Source: Parafannyhessea umbonata (GTDB lineage: Bacteria; Actinomycetota; Coriobacteriia; Coriobacteriales; Atopobiaceae). From it: a DNA stretch of 64,000 nt. The position numbers were made by a program, and so were the translations under genes. The notes beneath the pieces were generated by a model. The model saw nothing but the letters and a program-made list of their open reading frames with translations. It ran no database searches and was not told where the DNA came from. The stretch is from contig NZ_LT629759.1 of assembly GCF_900105025.1 (NCBI RefSeq), forward strand, positions 2,289,094 to 2,353,093. The letters are read 5' to 3'. Below, piece after piece: positions 48,499-56,666 of this stretch (position 1 is its first letter; every line of letters starts with the position of its first letter).

Positions 48499-48860
48499 AT
48501 GCCAAGCCCCCAGGCCAAGTACTTCGAGCGCATCGACGAGTCGCGGCGAAAGAAGGGAAAGACCGGCCCCGAGTGGCATCTCGAGCAGACCGACCAGACG
48601 CCCGTGATTATGACCAAGTACAGCGAGCGCATAAAGCCGAGCTCGCTGTCGCGATGGTGGTCGCTCGAGCGTGGCAACTACGGCCTTGACGACTTCTCCC
48701 TCCACGAGCTCAGACACACCTACCTGACGCTCCTCGCCGAAAGGGGCGTGTATCCCAAGGTCAGGGCCACTACAGCTCGCAGATCACGATGGACGTGTAC
48801 ACCTACGTCAACATGGGCGCAAAGCGCGAGACTGTCGCGGCCGTGTCCAGGCTCTTATGA
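48499..48860 (+). pseudogene. Tyrosine recombinase (integrase) relic
   Basis: Only the C-terminal catalytic part remains. It shows SLHELRHTYLTLLAERGV, the box II H-x-x-R-H motif, but the N-terminal DNA-binding domains are gone. After HPKV-like YPKV about 13 bases are missing and the frame changes; the correct continuation GHYSSQITMDVYTYVNMGAK with the catalytic Tyr reappears in another frame and ends RLL at 48858-48860. This marks a decayed integrated element. Confidence 0.85.
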
Positions 48861-49271
48861 TTGCGTCGCCAGTTAGCGTGCCGGACGGGCGGTCCCGAGC
48901 GATGGGGCCGCCCGTCCGCAGTCACCACTGAGTGACGCCGCAGGTTTCCGCCCTGCGTGGCAGGGATTGGCGGGAGGATTATTAGTGGCAAATGAGTGGC
49001 AGCTCACCAGATTGGTCTGACAGACGCGCTGGTAGATTGAGTGTTTGCAACCGAAGCAAATACTGAGTGCGAATAGAATTCGGGACGAAACGGTATTTCA
49101 CACTCCACCCCGAAACACAATAAAACCGCAGGTCAGAAGTGGTGTGTCCGAGAAATTGGCGCACCACTTCGCTTCAAATGAAAGCGCTCCTTTCGGGGTG
49201 ATTCGTACCGGAATTCGTACCACCCCAGCGCCACCATTTACGGTGCCGGGCATCGAGAGAAGATCAGAAAG
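48861..49271. other. 411-base stretch without a gene
   Basis: No open frame with recognisable content, no tRNA and no clear attachment repeats despite the adjacent integrase relic. The short repeat ATTCGTACC occurs twice (near 49200 and 49211). Confidence 0.5.
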
Positions 49272-49585
49272 ATGATGAACGAAGCCAAGATGACCGAACT
49301 CACCCAGGCCGAGGACATGGCCTACTTCCGAGCGGACCTCTGCCTGTACTCGCCGGAGAGCTACTGCCTGGACGAGAAGAAGGGGATCTGCAACGACATG
49401 ATGGCAACGAGCAAGGCGGTGCTCGACACCATGTGCAACGACTTCGAGCAACATTCCCCCCGTTGCTCGCGCCAAGCTCCTGGACATGCTCTGTGCCTCC
49501 GGCGTAGAAAGCCCCCCAGTGGCGGTGGGATGTCCTCGTGGGCGAAGGAGGCTCGCTCTACCACGAGCTAGAACCGCTCGGCTAG
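49272..49585 (+). pseudogene. Small hypothetical protein, frame broken at two C6 tracts
   Basis: The frame starts MMNEAKMTELTQAEDMAYFR. It breaks at C6 49456-49461 and again at C6 49512-49517. Removing one C from each tract gives a coherent 103-residue protein continuing DFEQHSPVARAKLLDMLCAS, then GVESPQWRWDVLVGEGGSLY, then HELEPLG and a stop at 49583-49585. I do not recognise the family. It is acidic with several Cys, and is probably a relic gene of the same mobile element as the integrase, or an intact gene with over-called tracts. Confidence 0.6.
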
Positions 49586-49648
49586 CCAGAATCCACATTG
49601 CAAGGAAGAAGGCCGTCTATCGCGTTGATAGGCGGCCTCCTGCCATCT

Positions 49649-50278
49649 TCAGCGCATCGAAGCGGCGAGCATCGCCACAGTCATCGGCCGCGAGTGCCCC
49701 GACAGCAGCATGGTGTCAGGAAGCAACGCGAGAATGCTTTTGCGTATGCTCTCGCGCAGCCTGGGTCCATCCCCTGTCGGGAACGCGGTCAGGCCCGGGC
49801 CGCCCTCGTAGACGGCGTCTCCGACGAGCGCGAAGCCTCCCTGCTCGCACCAGAACGCGCACGAGTCGTCGGTGTGGCCGGGGACGTGCAGCACCTCGAG
49901 CGCGCCTGCGATGCCGCCGACGGGGATGCGGTCGCCGTCCGAGAGCTTCGACGCTCCGGCCAGTGTGATCGGTGTCCCATGATCTGCCGAGAGGTTCAGC
50001 CGCGGGTCGAGCAGGTACCGGTCCGCCAGCTCGTGCGCCCTCACCGGCGCGCTCCAAGCGTCGCGAAGCTCGCCGGCGGCGCCCATGTGGTCGAAGTGCC
50101 CGTGCGTGAGCAGGATCGCGTCGATCTTCCAGTCGCGTTCGCGCGCGGCAGACAGGAAGAGACCTGGCTGGGCGCCCGGGTCGACGAGCACGCCGCGACC
50201 CGTCTCGCCGTCGATCACGAAGTAGCCGAAGGTGGCGAAGACGCCCCTCGCCAGCAGCGGGTAGACCTCGACCGCCAT
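49649..50278 (-). CDS. MBL-fold metallo-hydrolase (glyoxalase II-like)
   Basis: A 209-residue metallo-beta-lactamase-fold hydrolase. The signature LTHGHFDHMGAA gives the H-x-H-x-D-H metal site. A further His lies in HVPGHTDDSC, the bridging Asp in LVGDAVYEG, and the last His in LLSGHSRPMT. Probably hydrolyses thioesters; substrate unknown. ATG 50278 overlaps the stop of the DsbA-like gene as TGATG, so the two are coupled. A longer reading to 50305 would overlap that gene more. Confidence 0.92.
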   Translation of the reverse strand: MAVEVYPLLARGVFATFGYFVIDGETGRGVLVDPGAQPGLFLSAARERDWKIDAILLTHGHFDHMGAAGELRDAWSAPVRAHELADRYLLDPRLNLSADHGTPITLAGASKLSDGDRIPVGGIAGALEVLHVPGHTDDSCAFWCEQGGFALVGDAVYEGGPGLTAFPTGDGPRLRESIRKSILALLPDTMLLSGHSRPMTVAMLAASMR

Positions 50279-50964
50279 CAGAACGAGCATCCTTCCGGGC
50301 CGCATGCCATGCCCTGCGCGGCGCCTTCCGCCAGCGACTCGCCGTGCGCCCTCTCGAGCACGCGTGCCATCTCCTCGGTCGGATAGCAGCCCGATATCGC
50401 GTACTTGCCGTCCACAACGAAGAACGGCACGGCGTGCACGCCCATCGCGTAGGCGTCGCGCTCGTCGGCGCGAACCTCGTCCTCGTACTCGTCCGATGCC
50501 AGCACACGCTCCACGTCGGCCTCGGGAAGCCCCGCCTCGGCAGCCAGCTTGCGCAGCACCCCGTGGTCAGCCATGACCTCGTTCTTAACAAAGTACGCCT
50601 CGTAGCACAGCCCCTCGAAGCGCGTGTTGCCCAGGCTGTGCGCCAGCTTGGTCAGGCGGTGCGCGTCGAGCATGTTGGTGTTCAATGTGGTGGCGTAGTT
50701 GAACTCGATGCCCTCGCCGCGGCCCATCCGGCTGATGCCCTCGATGCGCTCCGCAGCCTCCTCCTTGGAAAGGCCGTACTTGGCGGCGAAGCGGTCGAGC
50801 GTGGGGCAGACCACCTCGTAGGGAGCATCCGGGTTCAGCTCGAACGCCCGCATCTCCACCTCCACGTCGCCCTCGAGCCCGAGGGAGGCGATGGCCTTCC
50901 CGAGCCGCGTCTCTCCGATGTAGCAGTACGGGCACGCGTAATCCGACCAGTAGGTGACCTTCAT
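50278..50964 (-). CDS. DsbA-family oxidoreductase (FrnE/YwbO-like)
   Basis: A 228-residue thioredoxin-fold protein. The active site is CPYC in SDYACPYCYIGETRLG near residue 12, and the cis-Pro loop is AVPFFVVDGKYAISGCYP near residue 190. A helical insertion lies between. There is no signal peptide, so it acts in the cytosol, as FrnE-type proteins do in oxidative stress. The C terminus has two more Cys (MACGPEGCSF). ATG 50964 follows AGGAGGAAAAC. It is divergent from an HxlR regulator. Confidence 0.92.
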   Translation of the reverse strand: MKVTYWSDYACPYCYIGETRLGKAIASLGLEGDVEVEMRAFELNPDAPYEVVCPTLDRFAAKYGLSKEEAAERIEGISRMGRGEGIEFNYATTLNTNMLDAHRLTKLAHSLGNTRFEGLCYEAYFVKNEVMADHGVLRKLAAEAGLPEADVERVLASDEYEDEVRADERDAYAMGVHAVPFFVVDGKYAISGCYPTEEMARVLERAHGESLAEGAAQGMACGPEGCSF

Positions 50965-51039
50965 GTTTTCCTCCTCGCTTGCGGTTGGCTGCGCCATTTT
51001 GCTTTCGGGTATACTGTCTGCTTATCGGTTCGAATTGAG

Positions 51040-51066
51040 AAGTACTTACATTATTTGGAGTACTTC
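51040..51066. promoter_or_regulatory. Paired AGTACT sites upstream of the HxlR regulator
   Basis: AAGTACTT (51040-51047) and GAGTACTTC (51058-51066) are two self-complementary boxes 18 bp apart, in the 124-bp space between divergent dsbA-like and hxlR-like genes. HxlR-type regulators often bind such repeats; binding here is inferred. Confidence 0.5.
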
Positions 51067-51088
51067 AACCTATATCAAGGAGCGCGCC

Positions 51089-51478
51089 ATGGGTGAACGT
51101 CGAAGTGTCAGCTGGTGCCCAGCCATCTCGTCTCTTCAGCGCGTGGTCGGCGGGAAGTGGAAGATAGAAATCCTGTTCTACGTTGCTCTTGAGGACGTGC
51201 GGCACTTCGGCGAGCTGCGCAGGTGTCTGCGGGGCGTGTCGGAGTCAACGCTGTCGCGCCAGCTCAAGGAGCTCGTGGCAGACGACTTCCTGGAGCGCGT
51301 GGACTACCAGGAGGTGCCCCCGCGCGTCGAGTACCGGCTGACGCGCCGGGGTGAGAGCTTCAGGCCGCTCCTGCAGGCCATGTGGGACTGGAGTGAGGCC
51401 GAGTTCGAGTTCAGCCAGGCGGAGGCGGAGCAGATGCGTGAGGCTCGCGAGCGGCTCGGCGTGGCCCAGGTCCGCTGA
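51089..51478 (+). CDS. HxlR-family transcriptional regulator
   Basis: A 129-residue winged helix-turn-helix protein. Diagnostic features are the Cys near the N terminus (WCPAISSLQRVVGGKWKIEI), the recognition helix VSESTLSRQLKELVADDFL, and the wing PPRVEYRLTRRGESF. HxlR proteins sense electrophiles or thiol stress through that Cys. ATG 51089 follows AAGGAG. It is divergent from the DsbA-like/MBL operon, its probable target. Confidence 0.92.
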   Translation: MGERRSVSWCPAISSLQRVVGGKWKIEILFYVALEDVRHFGELRRCLRGVSESTLSRQLKELVADDFLERVDYQEVPPRVEYRLTRRGESFRPLLQAMWDWSEAEFEFSQAEAEQMREARERLGVAQVR

Positions 51479-51960
51479 ACTTCACCCCTTCAGCCCTCGC
51501 CAAGGCAAGGAGTTTGCACTAATCATCACATTGCCGTGATGCAATCAGGTCTGTTTGCGTGTCGTCATGCCAAGAGGCGATTTCTGTACTCAGCTCGTAA
51601 AAGTGAGTAATACCCCCAATAACTATCTGCGGTTTTAATTACTTCCCGAGGGCCTCGTGACTACGTCCTATGGGGTGAGTACAAATAGTGTACTCAGCGG
51701 CGAGTACAGGTGAGTACACCCTTGGAGCCGCTTCGCAAAAATACTCCCAATAACGAAACGCCACGTGCGTGCTCGTGACGACACGGAAAGGCATGAGACA
51801 ACAAACTTTTAGAGAATGGAAACTTGCCTTGTGACAGTTGAGTGGGAGTAGCCTATTTACAGGTGAAATGTTTTCTATTCTTTGGAAATGCACCCTGATT
51901 GCACGCCATCCAACGACGTCACGGGCTCGGCCCGCCCGAAAGGGGCGGGGTGCGAAGAAT
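51479..51960. other. 482-base intergenic region rich in TGAGTACA repeats
   Basis: No gene seen. The 8-mer TGAGTACA or its complement occurs at 51676-51683, 51689-51696 (inverted) and 51711-51718, with near copies at 51586-51592, 51603-51610 and 51701-51708. A longer segment AATAC(C/T)CCCAATAAC occurs at 51609-51623 and 51740-51754, suggesting a duplicated unit. Confidence 0.6.
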
Positions 51961-51963
51961 GTG

Positions 51964-51991
51964 TTGACATATCGCGGTATTACGATATGAT
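51964..51991 (+). promoter_or_regulatory. Promoter and operator of the ArsR-type gene
   Basis: TTGACA (51964-51969), a 16-bp spacer and TATGAT (51986-51991). The dyad CATATCG (51968-51974)/CGATATG (51983-51989) covers both boxes, so a bound regulator would block polymerase. The predicted transcript start falls on the ATG at 51998. Confidence 0.8.
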
Positions 51992-51997
51992 GTGCCC

Positions 51998-52312
51998 ATG
52001 GACATGACAGAGACATTCAAGGCGCTATCGAACCCCACGCGGCTCCAGATTCTCATGTGGCTGAAGGACCCCGAGGCCAACTTCCCCGAGCAGGGAGGGC
52101 ACCTCGGCGTGCCCGACGACCTGAGGGGAGGGGTGTGCGTGGGCTCCATCCGCGACAAGGCGGGCGTCTCCCAGTCGACCGCCTCGCAGTACCTCGACGT
52201 GCTGCAGCGCTGCGGGCTGCTTCTCTCCGAGCGCCACGGCAAGTGGACCTACTTCCGCCGCAACGAGGAAGCCATAGCCGAGCTGGCCCGGTTCGTGGGA
52301 GACGAGCTCTGA
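51998..52312 (+). CDS. ArsR-family transcriptional regulator
   Basis: A 104-residue winged helix-turn-helix regulator. The N terminus FKALSNPTRLQILMWLKD, recognition helix VSQSTASQYLDVLQRCGLL and wing ERHGKWTYFRRNEE are typical. An insertion of about 20 residues (NFPEQGGHLGVPDDLRGGVC) sits before the recognition part. No standard metal-binding Cys pair is evident, only one Cys there and one near the recognition helix. No ribosome-binding site precedes the ATG, consistent with a leaderless message. Its operator half-sites also occur before the next gene. Confidence 0.9.
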   Translation: MDMTETFKALSNPTRLQILMWLKDPEANFPEQGGHLGVPDDLRGGVCVGSIRDKAGVSQSTASQYLDVLQRCGLLLSERHGKWTYFRRNEEAIAELARFVGDEL

Positions 52313-52367
52313 TACCGCACCCGGACGAACCGGAGAAGCAGCGCTCTAGCATGTCATAACGCATCGA

Positions 52368-52387
52368 CATATCACGATATCTAGTAT
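52368..52387 (+). promoter_or_regulatory. Second ArsR-type operator, before the radical SAM gene
   Basis: CATATC-AC-GATATC-type sequence (52368-52381) resembles the CATATCG/CGATATG arms at 51968-51989 with a shorter spacer. TAGTAT (52382-52387) may be the -10. Confidence 0.55.
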
Positions 52388-52403
52388 TGAGGAGGACGAA
52401 ACA

Positions 52404-53288
52404 ATGCACTACACGGGACCGGTAATCAGGCCTCCCTACGAGGCGGGGAGCGTAATGCTTGAGGTGACGGTGGGCTGCACGCACGACTCGTGCACCTTCT
52501 GCACCTACTATAAGGGCCACCCCTTCCATCCCGCGCCGCTCGAGCAGGTGCGCGCCGACCTCGCCGAGATCGCGCGCTTCCGCCCCGGCACCGATCACAT
52601 ATGGGCGGCGGGAGGCGACCCGTTCTCCATGAGCACGCGCAGGCTGCTCGAGTTGGCCGCGCTCGTCCACGAGTACCTGCCGGGCGCAACCATCTCCACC
52701 TATGCGCGCGTCGACAGCATGCGCAACAAGTCGGTCGACGACCTGCGGGCGCTGTGTGACGCGGGCTACACAGACATCATGATTGGCATCGAGTCGGGCG
52801 ACGACGAGGTGCTCGCGCACGTGAACAAGGGGTACACTGCCGCCGACGTTGTGGAGCAGTGCGGGAAGCTCGACGAGGCAGGGCTGCCCTACAACTGCAT
52901 CTACCTGGGAGGGATCGCCGGCGCGGGGCGCGCCGAGGAGACCGCCGCGCGCTCGGCGGAGGTGTTCAACCAAATCCGCCCGCGGTTCATGTACCTCACG
53001 ACCGTCACCATCTTCCCCAACTCCGAGCTCGGCGCCGAGGTGGCCCGGGGCGACTTCGCTCCCATGAGCGAGCTCGAGCGGTTCCGCGAGTTCCGCGCAC
53101 TTGTGGCAGCGCTTGAGAACCCCATCGTCGTCGACACGCGCCTGGTCACCAACTCCATCGGCTTCGTCGCAGAGCTGCCGGCTGACCGCGAGGAGTGCCT
53201 GGCCGCGCTCGACGAGGCCATCGCCGGCTTCTCGGAGGACGACGAGCGGAGGCTCTCGCGCAGGAGGGCGATGATGCGCACGATCTGA
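52404..53288 (+). CDS. Radical SAM protein
   Basis: A 294-residue radical SAM enzyme. The cluster motif CTHDSCTFC is C-x4-C-x2-C, one residue longer than the classic C-x3-C-x2-C spacing but shared with a set of uncharacterised anaerobe proteins, as I recall. A Gly-rich SAM-binding strand follows (IWAAGGDPFSM), then STYARVDSM, GIESGDDEVL and NCIYLGGIAGAG. No extra C-terminal cluster or B12 domain. The reaction is unknown. ATG 52404 follows GAGGAGGACG. It lies 91 bases after the ArsR gene with a similar operator, so the regulator probably controls it. Confidence 0.9.
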   Translation: MHYTGPVIRPPYEAGSVMLEVTVGCTHDSCTFCTYYKGHPFHPAPLEQVRADLAEIARFRPGTDHIWAAGGDPFSMSTRRLLELAALVHEYLPGATISTYARVDSMRNKSVDDLRALCDAGYTDIMIGIESGDDEVLAHVNKGYTAADVVEQCGKLDEAGLPYNCIYLGGIAGAGRAEETAARSAEVFNQIRPRFMYLTTVTIFPNSELGAEVARGDFAPMSELERFREFRALVAALENPIVVDTRLVTNSIGFVAELPADREECLAALDEAIAGFSEDDERRLSRRRAMMRTI

Positions 53289-53313
53289 CGCGCCGCAACG
53301 GGTCGAGCTCGTC

Positions 53314-54345
53314 TTACGCCGCCGTGACGTACCCCGGCGTGCTCGCCGTGTCGATGCGGAAGTACGTGTACGCCGTCCTATTGCTTGCCCATACCGTGCC
53401 GTTTCCGCCCACGAGCGACGTGGAGCACGAGTAGAAGCACTGGGATCCCGTGAGGCCACTCGAGGGAAGCGCCCAGCTCGCATCGACCAGGATGATCGTG
53501 AGCCTGCTGTATCTCGAGAACGTGTAGAACAGGTCCGTTAGTGCCGACGGGTCGAAGCCCCGGAAGTCGATCGTCGTGATTGCGCAGGAGCTGAACATGT
53601 AGCGCATCGAGCGCACGCCGGATAGGTTGCCCAGGCCGCCCACGCTCGCGAGGTTCGAGCACGAATAGAACAGGTAGTTGAAGTTCAGGTACGAGAACGT
53701 GGCCATGTCCGCTGCGAAGCTCGCGCTCGTGAGGTGCTGGCGGTGCGTCGGACCGATGACGCCGTCCCAGGGCGTGAGGCCCAGTCCCACGTACTTGCCG
53801 ATGGCGCAGATACACCCGGAGGCGACGAGCTCACGTGTTGCGTCTGGCGTCGCTGTGGCCGTGAGCACGCCCTCGCCGTCCGCGTAGTAGTGGGCGTAGA
53901 ACCAGGTTCGGTTGTCGTTGTTCGGGTCCGTGAGCACGCCGCCCGCGCCGAGCTTGCACACGCTTGCGCCGCTTGTCGTGGAGGGCACGAAGCCGTCGGT
54001 GCCGCCAACTGGGCGGTTGCAGCTGTTGAACATGAGCGAGCCCGAGAGTCCCGAGTTGCTGAAGCTCGTGGCGTAGATCGTCTCCAGGCTCCCGCAGCTC
54101 GTGAACATCTGGTTGGCGCTCGTCATGCCGGACAGGTTCTCGAAGCCACGTATCTCGGTGCAGTTCGAGAACGCGTTGAACCAGTAGTTGCAGTTGGCGA
54201 TGCCGAGACCCGCGATGGTCGAGTGGGAATAAAACTCATTTGGCATTGGCTGGCAGTTGCTGGCATCGAATGCCGTTCCGTATGCTTTCGCAGCATCAGT
54301 AGTACTTGAGTTTGGGATAATGTGTTGCAATTGTAGGGAAATAGC
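53314..54345 (-). pseudogene. BspA-like leucine-rich-repeat surface protein, N-terminally truncated
   Basis: The open frame reads through two blocks of BspA/DUF285-type repeats: FSNCTEIRGFENLSGMTSAN, MFTSCGSLETIY, LFYSCSNLASVGGLGNLSG, MFSSCAITTIDFRGFD. These are normally secreted surface proteins. No signal peptide or anchor is visible, the only start codon is TTG 54330 without a ribosome-binding site, and an in-frame stop lies at 54346-54348, inside the AbiEi promoter region. I read it as the 3' remnant of a longer gene. It is convergent with the radical SAM gene. Confidence 0.7.
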
Positions 54346-54355
54346 CTACAATTGC
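54325..54355 (+). promoter_or_regulatory. AbiE promoter with perfect 11-bp inverted-repeat operator
   Basis: TTGCAA (54325-54330), 16-bp spacer, TACAAT (54347-54352). GCAATTGTAGG (54327-54337) and CCTACAATTGC (54345-54355) are perfect arms around GAAATAG, covering both boxes. AbiEi antitoxins are known to repress their own promoters through inverted repeats. The predicted start of transcription is at the ATG 54359. Confidence 0.85.
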
Positions 54356-54358
54356 TAC

Positions 54359-55014
54359 ATGAAGCATTCGAACCACATAGATAAGATCGCAGCGCTCTCC
54401 GAGTCTGAGGGCGTTTTCACCACTGCACAGGCGGCCCGCATGGGCATCCCGCGCGACGCCCTACACGACGCGGTCGAGTCCGGTCGCCTCGTGCGCATCG
54501 TGCGAGGTGCCTACCGCATGGTGGGGTCCGGCTCTTCCTTCACGGACGAGCTGGCGGCGATATGGAAGCTCACCGCCCCGGCGACGTTCTCCCACGAGAG
54601 GATGCGGGTTTCCGATTGGGACGGCATCGCCGTCGGAGGGTCCACCGCCTCCGCCCTCCTCGGGATCGGAGACCTGCAGCTCTCGCCCTACCGGCTCTAT
54701 GCCCCAAGGAGAATCAACACGAGGAACCCGTCAGCGAGCTTCGTCAGGCGCTCGGTGGGTCGCGACGAAGTTACGTTCGAGTCGGGGCTCCCCGTGACAC
54801 GCTCCGAGCGCACCGTCTTCGACCTCGTCGCGGACGACGAGGACTTCTCGCTTGTGGCGGATGTCCTGGCGGACGCCTCGAGGAAGTACCAGGATTTCGA
54901 CTACGGGAAGCTTCGGGGACTACTCGAGGGCCGTTACGGCGAGAAGCGGGGATGTGAGATTTTCCGGAGCCTGATGGATGATGCCGGGCTTCTCGGGAGG
55001 GGACGCGGGAATGA
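54359..55014 (+). CDS. abiEi: AbiEi-type antitoxin (type IV toxin-antitoxin), stop lost at a G tract
   Basis: An N-terminal winged helix-turn-helix (GVFTTAQAARMGIPRDALHD) is followed by the AbiEi antitoxin domain (RIVRGAYRMVGSG, TRSERTVFDLVADDEDFSLV). AbiEi represses its operon and counters AbiEii. In the given sequence the frame runs on without stop into abiEii. One extra G in the G4 run 54999-55002 would end it at TGA 55012-55014, giving 218 residues and the usual ATGA overlap with the toxin start. No ribosome-binding site precedes ATG 54359, so the message is probably leaderless. Confidence 0.88.
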
Positions 55015-55897
55015 GGTACAAGAGCGCGGCCGCACTCGAGATGGCGGTCAAATCAGCGGCGTCGGCGTCGCCGATGGATACCGGGCGCGCCGTGTCGGCA
55101 TTCTACTTCCACCGACTGCTGTGCCGCGTGTTCGCCGGCGGCAACGGCTCGTTCGTGCTCAAGGGTGGTCGGGCGATGCTCGCTCGAACCGTCGACGCCC
55201 GCGCGACGCGCGACATCGACCTGCTCTCCACGGAAGGGAGCCTGGAGGATGCGCTCGAGGAGCTCGTCCGGCTCGCCGGGACCGACCTGGGCGACTTCGT
55301 GACGTTCGAGTTCACGGGGTCGCGCCCGATAAAGGCCGAGGACGAGTACAGGAGCGGGCTGTCTGTCGGGTTCGTCCCCATGCTCGGCGCGAAGCGCATG
55401 CAGCCCGTCTCCGTCGACCTCGTCGTCGACGAGGTGCCGCTCGAGGGGCCGAGCGCATCTCCCCAGCGGACAGGATAGAGGTGGACGGGCTTGAGACCTG
55501 CGACTACCTCGTCTATCCCGTCGAGGCCGCCCTCGCGGACAAGCTCTGCGGCATAGTCGAAGTTCATGGAAGAAGAGCGTCCTCCAGGGTAAAGGACCTC
55601 GTAGACATCGCCGTCTATGCCACTACGGCCACGGTGGACGGTTCGGGGTTCCAGTCCCGACTGCGCCGCGAAGCCTCCGCGCGGCGCATCTTTCTGGGCG
55701 ACTCCTTCGGATTGCCGAAGGCCTGGGGCGCTCCCCAGGCGCGCCAGTACGCGAAGCTCTGCCAGAGGACGGGCCTTCCGGAGGCGTTGAGGAATATGGA
55801 AGCCGCATCCGAGCTCGCCGGCAGGCTCCTCGACCCCGCGATCCGGGGAGAGGCGGGCGGCAGGCACTGGAATCCGGAAGCGCGCGAGTGGGAGTAG
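55011..55897 (+). CDS. abiEii: AbiEii-type nucleotidyltransferase toxin, frame broken at a G tract
   Basis: Starts MRYKSAAALEMAVKSAASAS. The nucleotidyltransferase motif is FVLKGGRAMLARTVDARATR followed by DIDLLS, matching AbiEii toxins, which modify tRNA 3' ends or use GTP. The frame breaks at the G4 run 55445-55448. One added G restores EVPLEGAERISPADRIEVDG and the rest (CDYLVYPVEAALADKLCGIV, RRASSRVKDLVDIAVYATT) to the stop at 55897, 295 residues. The N-terminal part alone ends at 55478. Either an assembly error or a naturally silenced toxin. Confidence 0.85.
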
Positions 55898-56666
55898 GCG
55901 CCGTGCGCCCGGATGGCCGGCTTGACGGCGCGCTTGCGTTCGGTTAGAACGGTGTGCATGGAAAACCTACAAGTTTTGTAAGGGCGGGACCCACCGGGCC
56001 CGCTCTAGTTTTTTATAGGGACAAAGGCAGGGACCCGCCGGCAGGTGCGATGCCTGCAACGGGGCCTCCATGTCCGATATCGCTTGCGGGGCTGAATCTA
56101 GGCTTTTGATGCGGTCCCTTTCTTAAGCCTCGGGAAGCCTTTCAAAGCTGTCGGGCCAGGACTCCTGCTATTTGCTGCCAGGCAAGTTGCGCTTGCCCGT
56201 TAAGACGTCGAGCGTGTATCGTTGCCGCCGATGGGGACGTGGGGCATGAGCAGAAGCGCCACGAGTCCCAAAGGCTTGCTGGAGTCCGCTCGCTTTGCAC
56301 CAGGGCGACATCGAAGGGTCGTCGCGCAGGCTCCGGCCGAATACGTAACACCTGGCATTGTGTGGACAGCGTCAGGGATGCGTCATTAGGGCGTTCTTCG
56401 CATGGCTGCAAATCCGCTTTGCATCCAGGCCAGAGCCACGCTACAATGCTTGGCAACAATTCATCAGCGGGGCCTTTGACAAGCGCCGCTTCAAGTTAGG
56501 TCAGGTTAGATGAAGAACTAGCGATGCCCATTTCGGGCGCCCCATACGACCATTCTGCCAATCCGGTCGCGCTTCAGGGTGCCGCATCGCCTCAGAATCT
56601 TCTTGTTTCAAGTTCATGCATCGCGTGCCTGACCCTCTGCGCGACCTCCCCTCGAAGGAGCTCGCC
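55898..56666. other. 769-base stretch without a recognisable gene
   Basis: Begins with the toxin-antitoxin terminator. Short frames on both strands (e.g. 56239-56499 plus, 56142-56459 minus) show no family residues or ribosome-binding sites. A TTGACA lies at 56476-56481 with no good -10 at normal spacing. Probably decayed DNA plus the abc-F promoter. Confidence 0.5.
55982..56014 (+). terminator. Terminator of the AbiE pair
   Basis: GGGCGGG (55982-55988) pairs with CCCGCTC (55999-56005, one wobble), followed by TAGTTTTTT. Confidence 0.75.

Noticed and set aside
48861-49271. tRNA or attachment site next to the integrase relic
   Set aside because: No cloverleaf or T-arm consensus and no matching long direct repeat was found.
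56142-56459. 105-codon minus-strand frame
   Set aside because: No start site, no motif, and a similar-sized frame on the other strand covers the same DNA.
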